Shown one piece after another: positions 34,587 through 43,006 of a DNA stretch of 64,000 nucleotides. Both the position numbers and the translations under genes were made by a program. A model generated the notes under the pieces. It did no database searches. It was given only the letters and a program-made list of their open reading frames with translations, and was not told where the DNA came from. Location: assembly GCF_010723735.1 (NCBI RefSeq), contig NZ_BLLB01000002.1, positions 2,852,001 to 2,916,000 of the forward strand. Direction: 5' to 3'. Numbering within the stretch: position 1 is the first letter of the stretch; each line of letters begins with the position of its first letter. This DNA is from Mycolicibacterium hippocampi. GTDB lineage: Bacteria; Actinomycetota; Actinomycetes; Mycobacteriales; Mycobacteriaceae.

Positions 34587-35450
34587 ATGTCGGCTCCTCC
34601 GCTTTTCCGCCTCGTTGATGAGCGAAGGGTGTCGGTGCTGCGCGACATCCGTGACATGTCCGCGGTTCGGCAGGTGCTCGACAGTGACCCGGTGGCTTCG
34701 TGCATGGTCGCATCGCGCGTCGCCGAGTACGGCATCGAACCCTCGGGGATCGGCGGCGAGCTCTGGACCCGGCGGCGGGCCGGCGAGTCGTTGTGTTACG
34801 CCGGGGCCAACCTGATTCCGTTACGCGGCGGGCGTGACGATCTCAATGCCTTCGCCGACAAGGCGATGAGCCAGGCGCGGCGATGCTCGTCGCTTGTCGG
34901 CCGCGCCGAATTGGTGCTGCCGATGTGGCAGCGCCTCGAACATGTCTGGGGCCCTGCCCGTGACGTTCGCGCCCACCAGCCGCTGATGGCGCTGGGCACG
35001 GCACCCGTGTGTGCGGTCGACCCGCAGGTCCGCCCGGTGCGCATCGAGGAGCTCGACGCCTACCTCGTCGCCGCCGTCGACATGTTCATCGGCGAGGTCG
35101 GCATCGACCCGCGTGCAGGGGACGGCGGCCGGGGTTATCGGCGCCGGGTCGCCGGGCTGATCGCGTCCGGACGGGCCTGGGCCCGGTTCGAGCGGGGTCA
35201 GGTGGTGTTCAAGGCCGAGATCGGCTCCCAGTCGCCGGCGGTCGGCCAGATCCAGGGCGTGTGGGTACATCCCGACTGGCGCGGCCGCGGCCTCGGAACG
35301 GCAGGTACGGCCGCGCTGGCCGCCGCCGTAGTGGCCAGTGGCCGCATCGCCAGCCTGTATGTCAACAGCTTCAACACCGTCGCACGCGCCACCTACGCGC
35401 GGATCGGGTTCGAAGAGGTGGGGTCGTTCGCCACGGTATTGCTCGACTGA
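34587..35450 (+). CDS. GNAT-family N-acetyltransferase (DUF4081 + GNAT)
   Basis: A 287-residue protein. The N-terminal half (VLDSDPVASCMVASRVAEYG and LIPLRG) is of the DUF4081 type; the C-terminal half is a GNAT domain with the acetyl-CoA loop VWVHPDWRGRGLGTAG near residue 232 and NTVARATYARIGF. By position and architecture it matches M. tuberculosis Rv2867c. Its substrate is unknown. It follows ispG on the same strand. Confidence 0.87.
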   Translation: MSAPPLFRLVDERRVSVLRDIRDMSAVRQVLDSDPVASCMVASRVAEYGIEPSGIGGELWTRRRAGESLCYAGANLIPLRGGRDDLNAFADKAMSQARRCSSLVGRAELVLPMWQRLEHVWGPARDVRAHQPLMALGTAPVCAVDPQVRPVRIEELDAYLVAAVDMFIGEVGIDPRAGDGGRGYRRRVAGLIASGRAWARFERGQVVFKAEIGSQSPAVGQIQGVWVHPDWRGRGLGTAGTAALAAAVVASGRIASLYVNSFNTVARATYARIGFEEVGSFATVLLD

Positions 35451-35464
35451 CCTCCACGGCCGAA

Positions 35465-35470
35465 TACTCT
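35465..35470 (+). promoter_or_regulatory. -10 element TACTCT for a leaderless transcript
   Basis: TACTCT ends 7 nt before the ATG at 35478, fitting a leaderless mRNA. Confidence 0.45.
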
Positions 35471-35477
35471 GGCCCAC

Positions 35478-36143
35478 ATGACCGAGCAGGACATGACGGC
35501 GCAGCGCAGGATCATCGCCGACGCGCTCGTCCACGCACTTCGACGTAGACATGAGGTGCTCGACGCGGTCGTTGCCTCCGACGACTACGACGCGGCGATC
35601 GAGGCGATCGCCGACCTGCTCGACACCTCTGACACGGCGGCCGAAGCGGTGCTGAGGTTGTCGTTCGACCGGCTGACCAAGGTCTCGCGCCGCAGGATCG
35701 CAGCCGAACTGGACGACCTCAACAGCCAGGAATTGTCGTTCGCCTCCGCCGAGCAGTCCGCCCGCTCGGCGCGCCGGCTGATGCTGCGGCCGTTCGCGGC
35801 CGAAGTGGACCGGGACATCTTCGCCGCCCGCACCGACGACGTGCGTGCAGCAGGCGACGGCACGGCCGCGCCCCCGGGTGAACTCGGCGAGGAGATCCGC
35901 GAGGCCGTCGAACGGGTCGCCGCCGAGGAGGCGGTCTGGTTGGTGGCCGAGGTCGGGTCGTCCAAGGTCGGGATGGTCTTCGGCGAGCTCTCCGACGGTG
36001 AGGTCGACGTCCGCATCTGGATCCACCCGGACCACCGCAAGCAGGGCTACGGCACCGCTGCGCTGCGCACCTCCCGCTCGGAGATGGCCGCCTACTTCCC
36101 GGCGGTGCCGCTGGTCGTGCGCGCGCCGGCCGCCGGCAGCTAG
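35478..36143 (+). CDS. GyrA-coiled-coil-like region fused to a GNAT domain
   Basis: A 221-residue protein of two parts. Residues about 15-85 (HEVLDAVVASDDYDAAIEAI, then AEAVLRLSFDRLTKVSRRRI) resemble the coiled-coil and RLTxLE segment of the breakage-reunion domain of type II topoisomerase A subunits. Residues about 95-220 look like a GNAT domain with the acetyl-CoA loop IHPDHRKQGYGTAAL. No topoisomerase catalytic Tyr is present. The meaning of the fusion is unknown. No tower or DNA-binding part of GyrA is visible beyond this motif. Confidence 0.65.
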   Translation: MTEQDMTAQRRIIADALVHALRRRHEVLDAVVASDDYDAAIEAIADLLDTSDTAAEAVLRLSFDRLTKVSRRRIAAELDDLNSQELSFASAEQSARSARRLMLRPFAAEVDRDIFAARTDDVRAAGDGTAAPPGELGEEIREAVERVAAEEAVWLVAEVGSSKVGMVFGELSDGEVDVRIWIHPDHRKQGYGTAALRTSRSEMAAYFPAVPLVVRAPAAGS

Positions 36144-36159
36144 AAGCCGCATCACTCGC

Positions 36160-36226
36160 CACGCCCAGATCCGACTTCTGCAGGTCGCCTCTCGCACTTC
36201 GGCTGCGAAAGTCGGATCTCGGCGTG
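36160..36226. repeat. long inverted repeat with 19-nt loop, copy 2
   Basis: Arms 36160-36183 and 36203-36226 pair at 21 of 24 positions around a 19-nt loop. The inner arm (CGACTTCTGCAG and CTGCGAAAGTCG) matches the element at 169-227, while the outer arm differs. It lies between the GNAT gene and the penicillin-binding lipoprotein and could act as a terminator for the former. Confidence 0.75.
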
Positions 36227-36279
36227 GTCACGGTGCGCCTACGCGACGATGCGGTCTCAGGTTCGTAACATCTGCCTCA

Positions 36280-38094
36280 ATGGCAACTCTGTTCTCATCT
36301 GCATCACGCGCGACCGGCGTCGCCATGGCGGTCCTGCTGGTCGTCACCCTCGGCGCCTGCACACCTCGGCCCGATGGACCCGAACCGGCGGCCGAGGAGT
36401 TCTTCGCCGCGCTGGCTGTCGGCGACACCACGGCCGCCGCCCAGCTCAGCGACCGGCCAGAGGCCGCCCGGGCCGCGCTCAACGAGGTGTGGGCCGGCCT
36501 GCAGGCCACTGGCCTGGACGCCCAGATCCTCAGCTCGAAGTACGCCGAGGACACCGGAAGCATCGCCTACCGCTACACCTGGCGCCTTCCCAAGGACCGC
36601 TCCTGGACCTACGACGGACGGCTGAACATGGTCCGGGCCGACGGGCGGTGGGAAGTCCGCTGGAGCGCCACCGGCGTGCACCCGAGGCTGGGGGAGAACC
36701 AGACCCTGGCGCTGCGGGCGGACGAGCCGCGGCGCGCCTCGGTCAACGAACGGGGCGGCACCGACGTCCTGGTGCCGGGCTACCGGTACCACTTCGCGCT
36801 GGATGCCCGGGCGGCCGGCTCCGAGCTGATGCCCACCGCGCGGGCGGTGGTCGGCGCACTGCACCGGTTCGACAACACCCTGGATCCGCAGCGGCTCGCC
36901 GAACTGGCCAGTTCGAAGCGGGCTCCGTTGAGCCTGATCACGCTGCGTCAGGCCGATCACGACGCGGTCGCCGGCGCCATCGGGGCCCTCCCGGGGGTGG
37001 TGATCACCCCGCAACCGGAGATGGTGCCCACCGACGAGAACTTCGCTCCGGCTCTGGTCAATCAGGTCAAGAACGCCGTCGTCGACGAGCTCGACGGCAC
37101 CGCCGGGTGGCGCATCGTCAGCGTCAACCAGAACGGCGTGGACGTCGACATCCTCCACGAGGTGGCCGGTGACCCGGCGCCGTCGGTGACCATCAGCCTG
37201 GACCGCTCGGTGCAGAACGCCGCGCAGCACGCCGTCGACACCACCGGCAAGCAGGCCATGATCGTCGTGATCAAGCCATCGACCGGTGAGATCATGGCCG
37301 TCGCGCAGAACGCCGCCGCCGATCGCGAGGGCCCGATCGCCACCATGGGCCTGTTCCCGCCCGGGTCGACGTTCAAGATCGTCACCGCAGGCGCGGCGAT
37401 CGAACGCGACATGGCCACGCCCAACACGCTTCTCGGCTGCCCGGGGCGGATGGACATCGGCCACCGCTCCGTGCCGAACTACGGCGGGTTCGACCTCGGC
37501 ACGGTGCCGATGTCGCGGGCGTTCGCCAGCTCGTGCAACACGACGTTCGCCGAACTCGCCAGCCGGATGCCCCCGCGTGGGCTCACCCAGGCCGCCGCGC
37601 AGTACGGCATCGGCCCGGACTACACCATCGAGGGCATCGACACCGTCACCGGATCGGTGCCGCCGACGGTCAATCTCACCGAGCGCACCGAGGACGGTTT
37701 CGGTCAGGGCAAGGTGCTGGTCAGTCCCTTCGGGATGGCGTTGGCCGCCGCCACCGTCGCCGCCGGGCGCACCCCGGTTCCCCATCTCATCGACGGACGC
37801 GAAACCGAGATCAGCGGTGAGAGTGAGCCCATCCCGGCGGGCGTGGTCGACAGCCTGCGGCCGATGATGCGGCTGGTGGTCACCAACGGCACCGCCGAGG
37901 ACCTGCAGGGCGCCGGAGATGTGCGCGGTAAGACGGGTGAGGCGGAGTTCGCAGGCGGGTCGCACTCGTGGTTCACCGGATATCGCGGTGACATGGCGTT
38001 CTCGGCGCTGATCGTCGGCGGCGGCAGCTCGGAGTACGCGGTGCGGATGCTCAAGGGCATGCTCGACGAACTGCCGCCGGATTACCTCGCCTGA
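36280..38094 (+). CDS. class B penicillin-binding lipoprotein
   Basis: A 604-residue extracytoplasmic transpeptidase-like protein (M. tuberculosis Rv2864c type). The signal peptide ends in a lipobox (VTLGAC). A MecA-N/NTF2-like domain follows (EEFFAALAVGD, about residues 35-150), then a dimerisation domain, then the transpeptidase domain with SxxK as GSTFK, SxN as SSCN and KTG as GKTGEA. It should cross-link peptidoglycan and bind beta-lactams. ATG at 36280. It is probably transcribed alone. Confidence 0.93.
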   Translation: MATLFSSASRATGVAMAVLLVVTLGACTPRPDGPEPAAEEFFAALAVGDTTAAAQLSDRPEAARAALNEVWAGLQATGLDAQILSSKYAEDTGSIAYRYTWRLPKDRSWTYDGRLNMVRADGRWEVRWSATGVHPRLGENQTLALRADEPRRASVNERGGTDVLVPGYRYHFALDARAAGSELMPTARAVVGALHRFDNTLDPQRLAELASSKRAPLSLITLRQADHDAVAGAIGALPGVVITPQPEMVPTDENFAPALVNQVKNAVVDELDGTAGWRIVSVNQNGVDVDILHEVAGDPAPSVTISLDRSVQNAAQHAVDTTGKQAMIVVIKPSTGEIMAVAQNAAADREGPIATMGLFPPGSTFKIVTAGAAIERDMATPNTLLGCPGRMDIGHRSVPNYGGFDLGTVPMSRAFASSCNTTFAELASRMPPRGLTQAAAQYGIGPDYTIEGIDTVTGSVPPTVNLTERTEDGFGQGKVLVSPFGMALAAATVAAGRTPVPHLIDGRETEISGESEPIPAGVVDSLRPMMRLVVTNGTAEDLQGAGDVRGKTGEAEFAGGSHSWFTGYRGDMAFSALIVGGGSSEYAVRMLKGMLDELPPDYLA

Positions 38095-38157
38095 GCGCCC
38101 GACTGTGCCGGATCGGCTGGGATCTGCGCAGCTGACGGCGGTACCGTGGAAGACGCC

Positions 38158-38769
38158 ATGACCGAAATCAACCACATCCCCGGCGGCCTGCCCGCCGAAG
38201 CCGTCGAGATGCGGATCTCAGACGCCGACCGCAACGGCACGCTGCGCCGGCTGCACAACGCCGTGGCCCTCGGTCTGATCGACATCGACGAGTTCGAGGA
38301 GCGTTCGGCGATGGTGTCGCGGGCGCGGCTGCGTTCCGACCTCGACACGCTCGTCGGCGACCTGCCCGGTCCCGGCGCCATCGTCACCTCGGCCGCCGAC
38401 CGCGTGGAACTGCGCGGCGTGCTCGGATCGCTCAAGCGCCAGGGTGAGTGGGTGGTGCCCAGCAGGCTCGCGCTGCACCGGCGCATGGGATCGGTCGAGC
38501 TCGACCTGACTCGTGCGCGCTTCGCGGGCCCGATCGTCGTCATCGAACTCGACATGAAGTTCGGCGGCCTGGATCTGCGGCTCCCCGACGGTGCGAGCGC
38601 GTCCATCGACGATGTCGAGGTCAACGTCGGAAGCGCCCACGACCACCGCAGGGACGCCCCGGCCGAAGGCGCCCCGCACGTCATCCTCACCGGCAAGGTG
38701 GTGTGCGGTTCGGTGGACGTTCGCGGGCCGCGCAAGTCTTTTCGGTTCCCCCGTCCGCTACGCGGCTGA
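38158..38769 (+). CDS. DUF1707 / LiaF-like protein
   Basis: A 203-residue protein. The N-terminal DUF1707 domain (MRISDADRNGTLRRLHNAVALG...DEFEERSAMVSRA, residues about 18-60) is followed by a beta-rich domain resembling the C-terminal part of LiaF-type cell-wall-sensing proteins. There is no membrane span, so it is cytoplasmic. Its partner is unknown. It ends 3 bp from the convergent sulfotransferase. Confidence 0.78.
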   Translation: MTEINHIPGGLPAEAVEMRISDADRNGTLRRLHNAVALGLIDIDEFEERSAMVSRARLRSDLDTLVGDLPGPGAIVTSAADRVELRGVLGSLKRQGEWVVPSRLALHRRMGSVELDLTRARFAGPIVVIELDMKFGGLDLRLPDGASASIDDVEVNVGSAHDHRRDAPAEGAPHVILTGKVVCGSVDVRGPRKSFRFPRPLRG

Positions 38770-38772
38770 CCG

Positions 38773-39960
38773 CTACCTGAGCTGTTCGTCGGCAACCCCG
38801 TAGCGCTGCTGGTACCCGCGGACCTGCTCGCGGACCTCGGCGGCGTCCAGGCCGGTGTCAGCCCAGCGGTACCGGGTGCCACCGTGGTCACCGGGGTGGG
38901 CGATCAGGAAGTCGCGCATCCGCCTCTCGGTGGCCGGCTCCAGCTCGCGGCCCAGGCGTGCATAGAGCGCCCGTACCGTGGCCAGCGGGTCCCGGATGAA
39001 CTCCGCGAACTGCACGTCGACGAAACGCAACCCGCCCAGGGCTCCGAAGTCCCGCAGCGCCATCGCACGCTCGAGGCCGATCACGATCTCCTCTCTCGAC
39101 TGCGTCGCACACTCGGTGATCGAGGACTCGTCGGACGCCAGCCGGCGTAGATGGTGGGTGAGCGCGCTGATGGACGAGATGACGTTGAGCGGATCACGAT
39201 GGGTCTGCACGATCACCGCGTCGGGGTATTCGGCTGCCAGCGCGTCGAGCTGCCACAGATGCGCCGGTGACTTCAGCAGCCACTGACAGGGCGACTCTGC
39301 CGGACCGGGTACACCGGACTGCAAGTGCTGCAGGAACATTCGGTGGTACCGGTAGGCAGCGGCGTGGTCGGCCTCGTGGAGCAGCCAGTGATAGTAGCCG
39401 GGCAGCCGGTACTGGACCGAGAAGATCATGCTGCAGAACTGCCCCGCGGTGATGCGGACGCATTCCTGCCCGACCAGAGCACCCATCGGGTGATGGACCA
39501 GCAGTCCGGGCACGATCTGTTCCGACGCCTCGATGGCGGCCTGTGTCTCGGCGATCCGCGGGTCGCTGTCGTAGGTGTCGGGCCGGGGCAGCGGGTAGGG
39601 GTGGTCCACCTCCCAGGTCAGTGGCGGTCGCAACGCGGGATCCTGGGCCAGCAGGTCGAACAGGATGGTCGTGCCGGTGCGGGGCTGCCCCACGATGAAC
39701 AGCGGTCGCCCGACGGGCGACGCGGCGACCTCGGGGTGGCGCCTGCGCCAGTCGACGATCCGCAGCCGGTTGCTGAGGGCCCGGACGACGTCCATGACCG
39801 CGATCTCCACGCCGAGATCGTTGAGCCGCGCGTCGGCGGCCAACCCGTCGCAGAGCCGGGCGAGGCCTTCGCGCCAACTGGCATCGTCACCGAAATCGTC
39901 GGTACCGGCGGTCTCGACCGACTGTGCGACGAGGTGGTCCGGGGCGAGGCGGGCGCTCAC
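38773..39960 (-). CDS. PAPS-dependent sulfotransferase family protein
   Basis: A 395-residue protein of the sulfotransferase fold. The 5'-phosphosulfate loop is GQPRTGTTILFDLL near residue 87, and the 3'-phosphate region lies in VQTHRDPLNVISS. The middle has WLLKSPAHLWQLDAL. Family members in mycobacteria sulfate lipids or act on unknown alcohols. The GTG at 39960 overlaps the stop of the upstream DUF1214 gene (GTGA), so the two are coupled. Confidence 0.87.
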   Translation of the reverse strand: MSARLAPDHLVAQSVETAGTDDFGDDASWREGLARLCDGLAADARLNDLGVEIAVMDVVRALSNRLRIVDWRRRHPEVAASPVGRPLFIVGQPRTGTTILFDLLAQDPALRPPLTWEVDHPYPLPRPDTYDSDPRIAETQAAIEASEQIVPGLLVHHPMGALVGQECVRITAGQFCSMIFSVQYRLPGYYHWLLHEADHAAAYRYHRMFLQHLQSGVPGPAESPCQWLLKSPAHLWQLDALAAEYPDAVIVQTHRDPLNVISSISALTHHLRRLASDESSITECATQSREEIVIGLERAMALRDFGALGGLRFVDVQFAEFIRDPLATVRALYARLGRELEPATERRMRDFLIAHPGDHGGTRYRWADTGLDAAEVREQVRGYQQRYGVADEQLR

Positions 39961-41048
39961 GAGGCGGTGCCGCGGCGGACGGTCGTGTGCACGGCCGGTG
40001 CGTCCGGGTTGTCCAGCCAGCGCAGCACCACGAAGCCGCGGCGCCGGCCGCCGGTGTCCAGCCAGTGGCCGTGGCCGGGGTCGCCGGCGCCGATTGTGAT
40101 GCGCACCACGCCGTCGCCGTCCGGGGTGACGCCCTTGTTCGTGACCGAGCTGTGCCGGTGGTGTGGTTCGAGGCATTCGTGCCAGACGTTCTCGAGCGTG
40201 ACGTTCCAGTAGCGGGTGTCGGGAGGGGTGAATTCGAGCAGCAGCGATTCGTCGCAGTCGAGCGCGAACGACCCGAGCATGTACAGGTTGTCCGGTGTGG
40301 TGTCCGCCCCACCGAGTTCGGCGGCTGCGGCGGTGACCAGCGTGTTGGGCTGGGTGAGCAGTTCGGGCTTGATGGTGCGGTGCAGCGTGGCCAGCTTGAC
40401 GATCGTCCACGCCATCGCGGTGAACGCGGCGGCCGCCTCGGCGGCTGAAACCGGTTGCAGCGCTGCGCTGTCGAGACACTCGATGGTCATCGAGGCCGGC
40501 GTCTCGGTGGCGGCATCGGCGATGTACTCGCGCACCACGATCGCCGACGCGTCTTCGGGGATGGGGATCCACTGGGCGCCGTTCAGCGCGTCGGGGCCCG
40601 GGTCGGTGGCGGCGAGCACCAGGGCGAAGGACCCCTGCGTGCACTGCAGTGCGGTGTCGCTGAGATAGCCCGCCATCCGCCGCGGGGTCAGCCCGGTGCC
40701 CGCGAGCACCTGGAACCCGAGATAGGTGGTGCTGCCGCGGCGTCCGGTGACCCGGTAGCGGTGGTCACCGCGAATCATCGCCAGCAGATATCGACCGTCG
40801 GGGTTGGGTCCGCCCACCATCCTGGTGGCGGTGCACATGTCGAAGAAGTGTGGCCGCAGTGGGTCGGCCTCGACGGACAACTCGGTGCACAGCGCAGTCA
40901 CCTTGGCCAGCATGCGCAGCCCCTCGCGCAGTTCACGGTCATCGGCGGCGTCTTCGAGGACCGTGCCCGTCAGGTCGGCCAGCATCTGTTGGACGAACCG
41001 CCAGGATTCCAGGACCGCCCGGGTGTCTTCGTTGCCGATAGCTTCCAC
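39957..41048 (-). CDS. DUF1214 domain protein
   Basis: A 363-residue protein whose C-terminal part (YWNVTLENVWHECLEPHHRHSSV and related segments) is typical of DUF1214/DUF1254-type proteins. The N-terminal half has helical segments of unknown role. No signal peptide. The GTG at 41048 lies only 19 bp from the start of the divergent TetR gene, with a palindrome between. It is coupled to the sulfotransferase and the pair is probably under that TetR. Confidence 0.78.
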   Translation of the reverse strand: MEAIGNEDTRAVLESWRFVQQMLADLTGTVLEDAADDRELREGLRMLAKVTALCTELSVEADPLRPHFFDMCTATRMVGGPNPDGRYLLAMIRGDHRYRVTGRRGSTTYLGFQVLAGTGLTPRRMAGYLSDTALQCTQGSFALVLAATDPGPDALNGAQWIPIPEDASAIVVREYIADAATETPASMTIECLDSAALQPVSAAEAAAAFTAMAWTIVKLATLHRTIKPELLTQPNTLVTAAAAELGGADTTPDNLYMLGSFALDCDESLLLEFTPPDTRYWNVTLENVWHECLEPHHRHSSVTNKGVTPDGDGVVRITIGAGDPGHGHWLDTGGRRRGFVVLRWLDNPDAPAVHTTVRRGTAS

Positions 41049-41050
41049 GG

Positions 41051-41065
41051 TGAGACATAGTCTCA
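41051..41065. promoter_or_regulatory. perfect palindrome, likely TetR operator
   Basis: TGAGACATAGTCTCA is a perfect dyad (6-bp arms, 3-bp centre) that fills the 19-bp gap between the DUF1214 GTG and the TetR ATG. It contains the plus-strand -10 TAGTCT (41058-41063). A bound repressor would block both promoters. Confidence 0.7.
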
Positions 41066-41067
41066 CT

Positions 41068-41670
41068 ATGGACGCTGTCTCAGAGGAGAAATCGCCGGAA
41101 AGTCTGACCGTCCGCAAGCAGCGGGCGACCAGGGCCCGGATAGCGACCGCGGCAGCGCAGGTTGTGGTCGAACAGGGATTGGCCGGGGCGACCGTCGACC
41201 AGATCGCCGCGGCCGCCGAAGTGGGTCGCGCCACCTTCTTCCGGTACTTCAACGCGAAGGAGGATGCGGTCGCCGACGGGATGACCGCCCACTGGCTCGA
41301 CCGCATCACCGCCGCGATCGCCACGCAGCCGCCGGGGACATCCGCCACCGCGGCGGTCGTCGCGGCGTTCGAGGACCTCGGCGACGGCTTTGACGAGATC
41401 AGTGACCAGGTTCGCGAGCTCGCGACGTTGACGCGCTCATCGCCGGTCTTCAGCGCCTGGACGCTGCAGATCTACCTGCGGTACGAGGCGACCATCGCCG
41501 AGCTGGTGGCTCCCCGGTTCACCGACCCGTCACCCGACGATCCGCGGCCACGGCTGCTGGGCGCGCTCGCCATGGCCGCGATCCGGATCGCTCTCGACGA
41601 CTGGCTCCTCAGCGGAGGTTCGTTGCCGTCGCGGGTGCACCGGGCACTCGCCGCGATCAGCATCGGGTGA
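41068..41670 (+). CDS. TetR-family transcriptional regulator 3
   Basis: A 200-residue TetR repressor. The N-terminal domain has TRARIATAAAQVVVEQGLAGATVDQIAAAAEVGRATFFRYF with the HTH at about residues 40-60. It is not closely related to the two regulators of the left locus. ATG at 41068, predicted to be leaderless or nearly so. It is divergent from the DUF1214-sulfotransferase pair, which it probably controls through the palindrome between them. Confidence 0.88.
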   Translation: MDAVSEEKSPESLTVRKQRATRARIATAAAQVVVEQGLAGATVDQIAAAAEVGRATFFRYFNAKEDAVADGMTAHWLDRITAAIATQPPGTSATAAVVAAFEDLGDGFDEISDQVRELATLTRSSPVFSAWTLQIYLRYEATIAELVAPRFTDPSPDDPRPRLLGALAMAAIRIALDDWLLSGGSLPSRVHRALAAISIG

Positions 41671-41672
41671 AC

Positions 41673-42059
41673 CTAGCGCGGGTCCAGGACCGCGAAACTC
41701 AGCGTCGCGCGCGCCGCGAGCCGGTCACGCGCCGCGTCGGTGACGTCCACCGCGATGACCGACAGGCGGCGCCCGGCGCGCACCACGGTGGCCTCCGCCC
41801 GGGCCGGGCCCTCCAGGATCGGCGCCAGGAAGTGCACGGTCATGTCCGCGGTCGTGACATCCTGCCCCGGTCCGACGTGTCGATCTGCGAGCCGGCCTGC
41901 GGCGATGTCGATCAGGGTGGCGACGAGGCCACCCTGCAGTGCGCCACGTCTGTTCACCAGGTCGGGGCGGTTGTCCAATTCGATGACCAGCCGCTCGTCG
42001 GACTCTTCCACATCACGGAAGTCCAGCCTGCTGAACAAGTGACCCGGGGTGACCTGCAT
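41673..42059 (-). CDS. PaaI-type hotdog thioesterase
   Basis: A 128-residue single-hotdog protein. The LVNRRGALQGGLVATLIDIAAG segment is the characteristic hotdog helix with the family's catalytic Asp, followed by TTADMTVHFLAP. It would hydrolyse a small acyl-CoA. The ATG at 42059 lies 7 nt after a minus-strand -10 (TAGCGT, 42072-42067). It is divergent from mapB and ends 2 bp from the TetR gene. Confidence 0.85.
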   Translation of the reverse strand: MQVTPGHLFSRLDFRDVEESDERLVIELDNRPDLVNRRGALQGGLVATLIDIAAGRLADRHVGPGQDVTTADMTVHFLAPILEGPARAEATVVRAGRRLSVIAVDVTDAARDRLAARATLSFAVLDPR

Positions 42060-42066
42060 GCCACGA

Positions 42067-42072
42067 ACGCTA
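42067..42072 (-). promoter_or_regulatory. -10 element TAGCGT
   Basis: On the minus strand TAGCGT ends 7 nt before the ATG at 42059 of the thioesterase, consistent with a leaderless mRNA. Confidence 0.45.
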
Positions 42073-42109
42073 GCACCATTCTCCGAGAACGAGAGTCCCA
42101 TTCTCCCGA

Positions 42110-42115
42110 TAGTCT
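42110..42115 (+). promoter_or_regulatory. -10 element TAGTCT of mapB
   Basis: TAGTCT ends 6 nt before the mapB ATG at 42122, the spacing expected for a leaderless mRNA. Two CATTCTCC direct repeats lie just upstream (about 42077 and 42099). Confidence 0.55.
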
Positions 42116-42121
42116 GGCCAC

Positions 42122-42979
42122 ATGCCAGTACGGACCGCCCTTCGCCCCGGCGTGGTGTCACCGACGCTGCCGGTGCCCAAGTCGATCGCCCGTCCCGAGT
42201 ACGTGGGGCGGCCGACGGTGCGTGAGGGCACCGAACCATGGGTGCAGACACCAGAGGTCATCGCGAAGATGCGGGTTGCCGGACAGATCGCCGCGGGGGC
42301 ACTCGCCGAAGCCGGCAAAGCCGTCGCCCCCGGGGTCACGACAGACCAACTGGACCGCATCGCCCACGACTACATGGTCGACCACGGCGCCTACCCGTCG
42401 ACGCTGGGCTACAAGGGCTACCCGAAGTCGTGCTGCACGTCGCTCAACGAGGTGATCTGCCACGGAATCCCCGACTCGACGGTGGTGGAGGACGGCGACA
42501 TCGTCAACATCGACGTCACCGCCTACATCGACGGAGTGCACGGTGACACCAACGCGACGTTCCTGGCCGGTGACGTCTCCGAGGAGCACCGCCTGCTCGT
42601 CGAACGCACCCACGAGGCGACCATGCGCGCCATCAAGGCCGTCAAACCTGGGCGGGCGCTCTCGGTCGTCGGCCGCGTCATCGAGGCTTACGCAAATCGG
42701 TTCGGCTACAACGTGGTTCGTGATTTCACCGGGCACGGCATCGGCACCACCTTCCACAACGGTCTGGTGGTGCTGCATTACGACCAACCCGCCGTCGAGA
42801 CGGTGCTCGAACCGGGCATGACGTTCACGATCGAGCCGATGATCAACCTCGGCAGCCTGGACTACGAGATCTGGGACGACGACTGGACCGTGGTCACCAA
42901 GGACGGGAAGTGGACGGCCCAGTTCGAACACACCCTGGTGGTCACCGACGCCGGAGCGGAAATCCTCACCCAGCTGTGA
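42122..42979 (+). CDS. mapB: type I methionine aminopeptidase
   Basis: A 285-residue metalloprotease that removes the initiator Met from new proteins. It has the actinobacterial N-terminal extension before the pita-bread fold. Metal ligands lie in [16 protein letters not shown] (two Asp), [11 protein letters not shown] (His) and TIEPM and EHTLVV (Glu). The ATG at 42122 is probably leaderless. It matches M. tuberculosis mapB (Rv2861c) in place and length. Confidence 0.96.
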   Translation: MPVRTALRPGVVSPTLPVPKSIARPEYVGRPTVREGTEPWVQTPEVIAKMRVAGQIAAGALAEAGKAVAPGVTTDQLDRIAHDYMVDHGAYPSTLGYKGYPKSCCTSLNEVICHGIPDSTVVEDGDIVNIDVTAYIDGVHGDTNATFLAGDVSEEHRLLVERTHEATMRAIKAVKPGRALSVVGRVIEAYANRFGYNVVRDFTGHGIGTTFHNGLVVLHYDQPAVETVLEPGMTFTIEPMINLGSLDYEIWDDDWTVVTKDGKWTAQFEHTLVVTDAGAEILTQL

Positions 42980-42994
42980 GGCCCGGTACCTGAG

Positions 42995-43000
42995 TAGCCT
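42995..43000 (+). promoter_or_regulatory. -10 element TAGCCT
   Basis: TAGCCT ends 6 nt before the lipoprotein ATG at 43007. It lies within the 27-bp gap after mapB, so the lipoprotein can be transcribed alone as a leaderless mRNA. Confidence 0.5.
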
Positions 43001-43006
43001 GGTGGC

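Noticed and set aside
36304..38175. Long minus-strand frame opposite the penicillin-binding lipoprotein
   Set aside because: No recognisable domain; antisense shadow of an intact gene.
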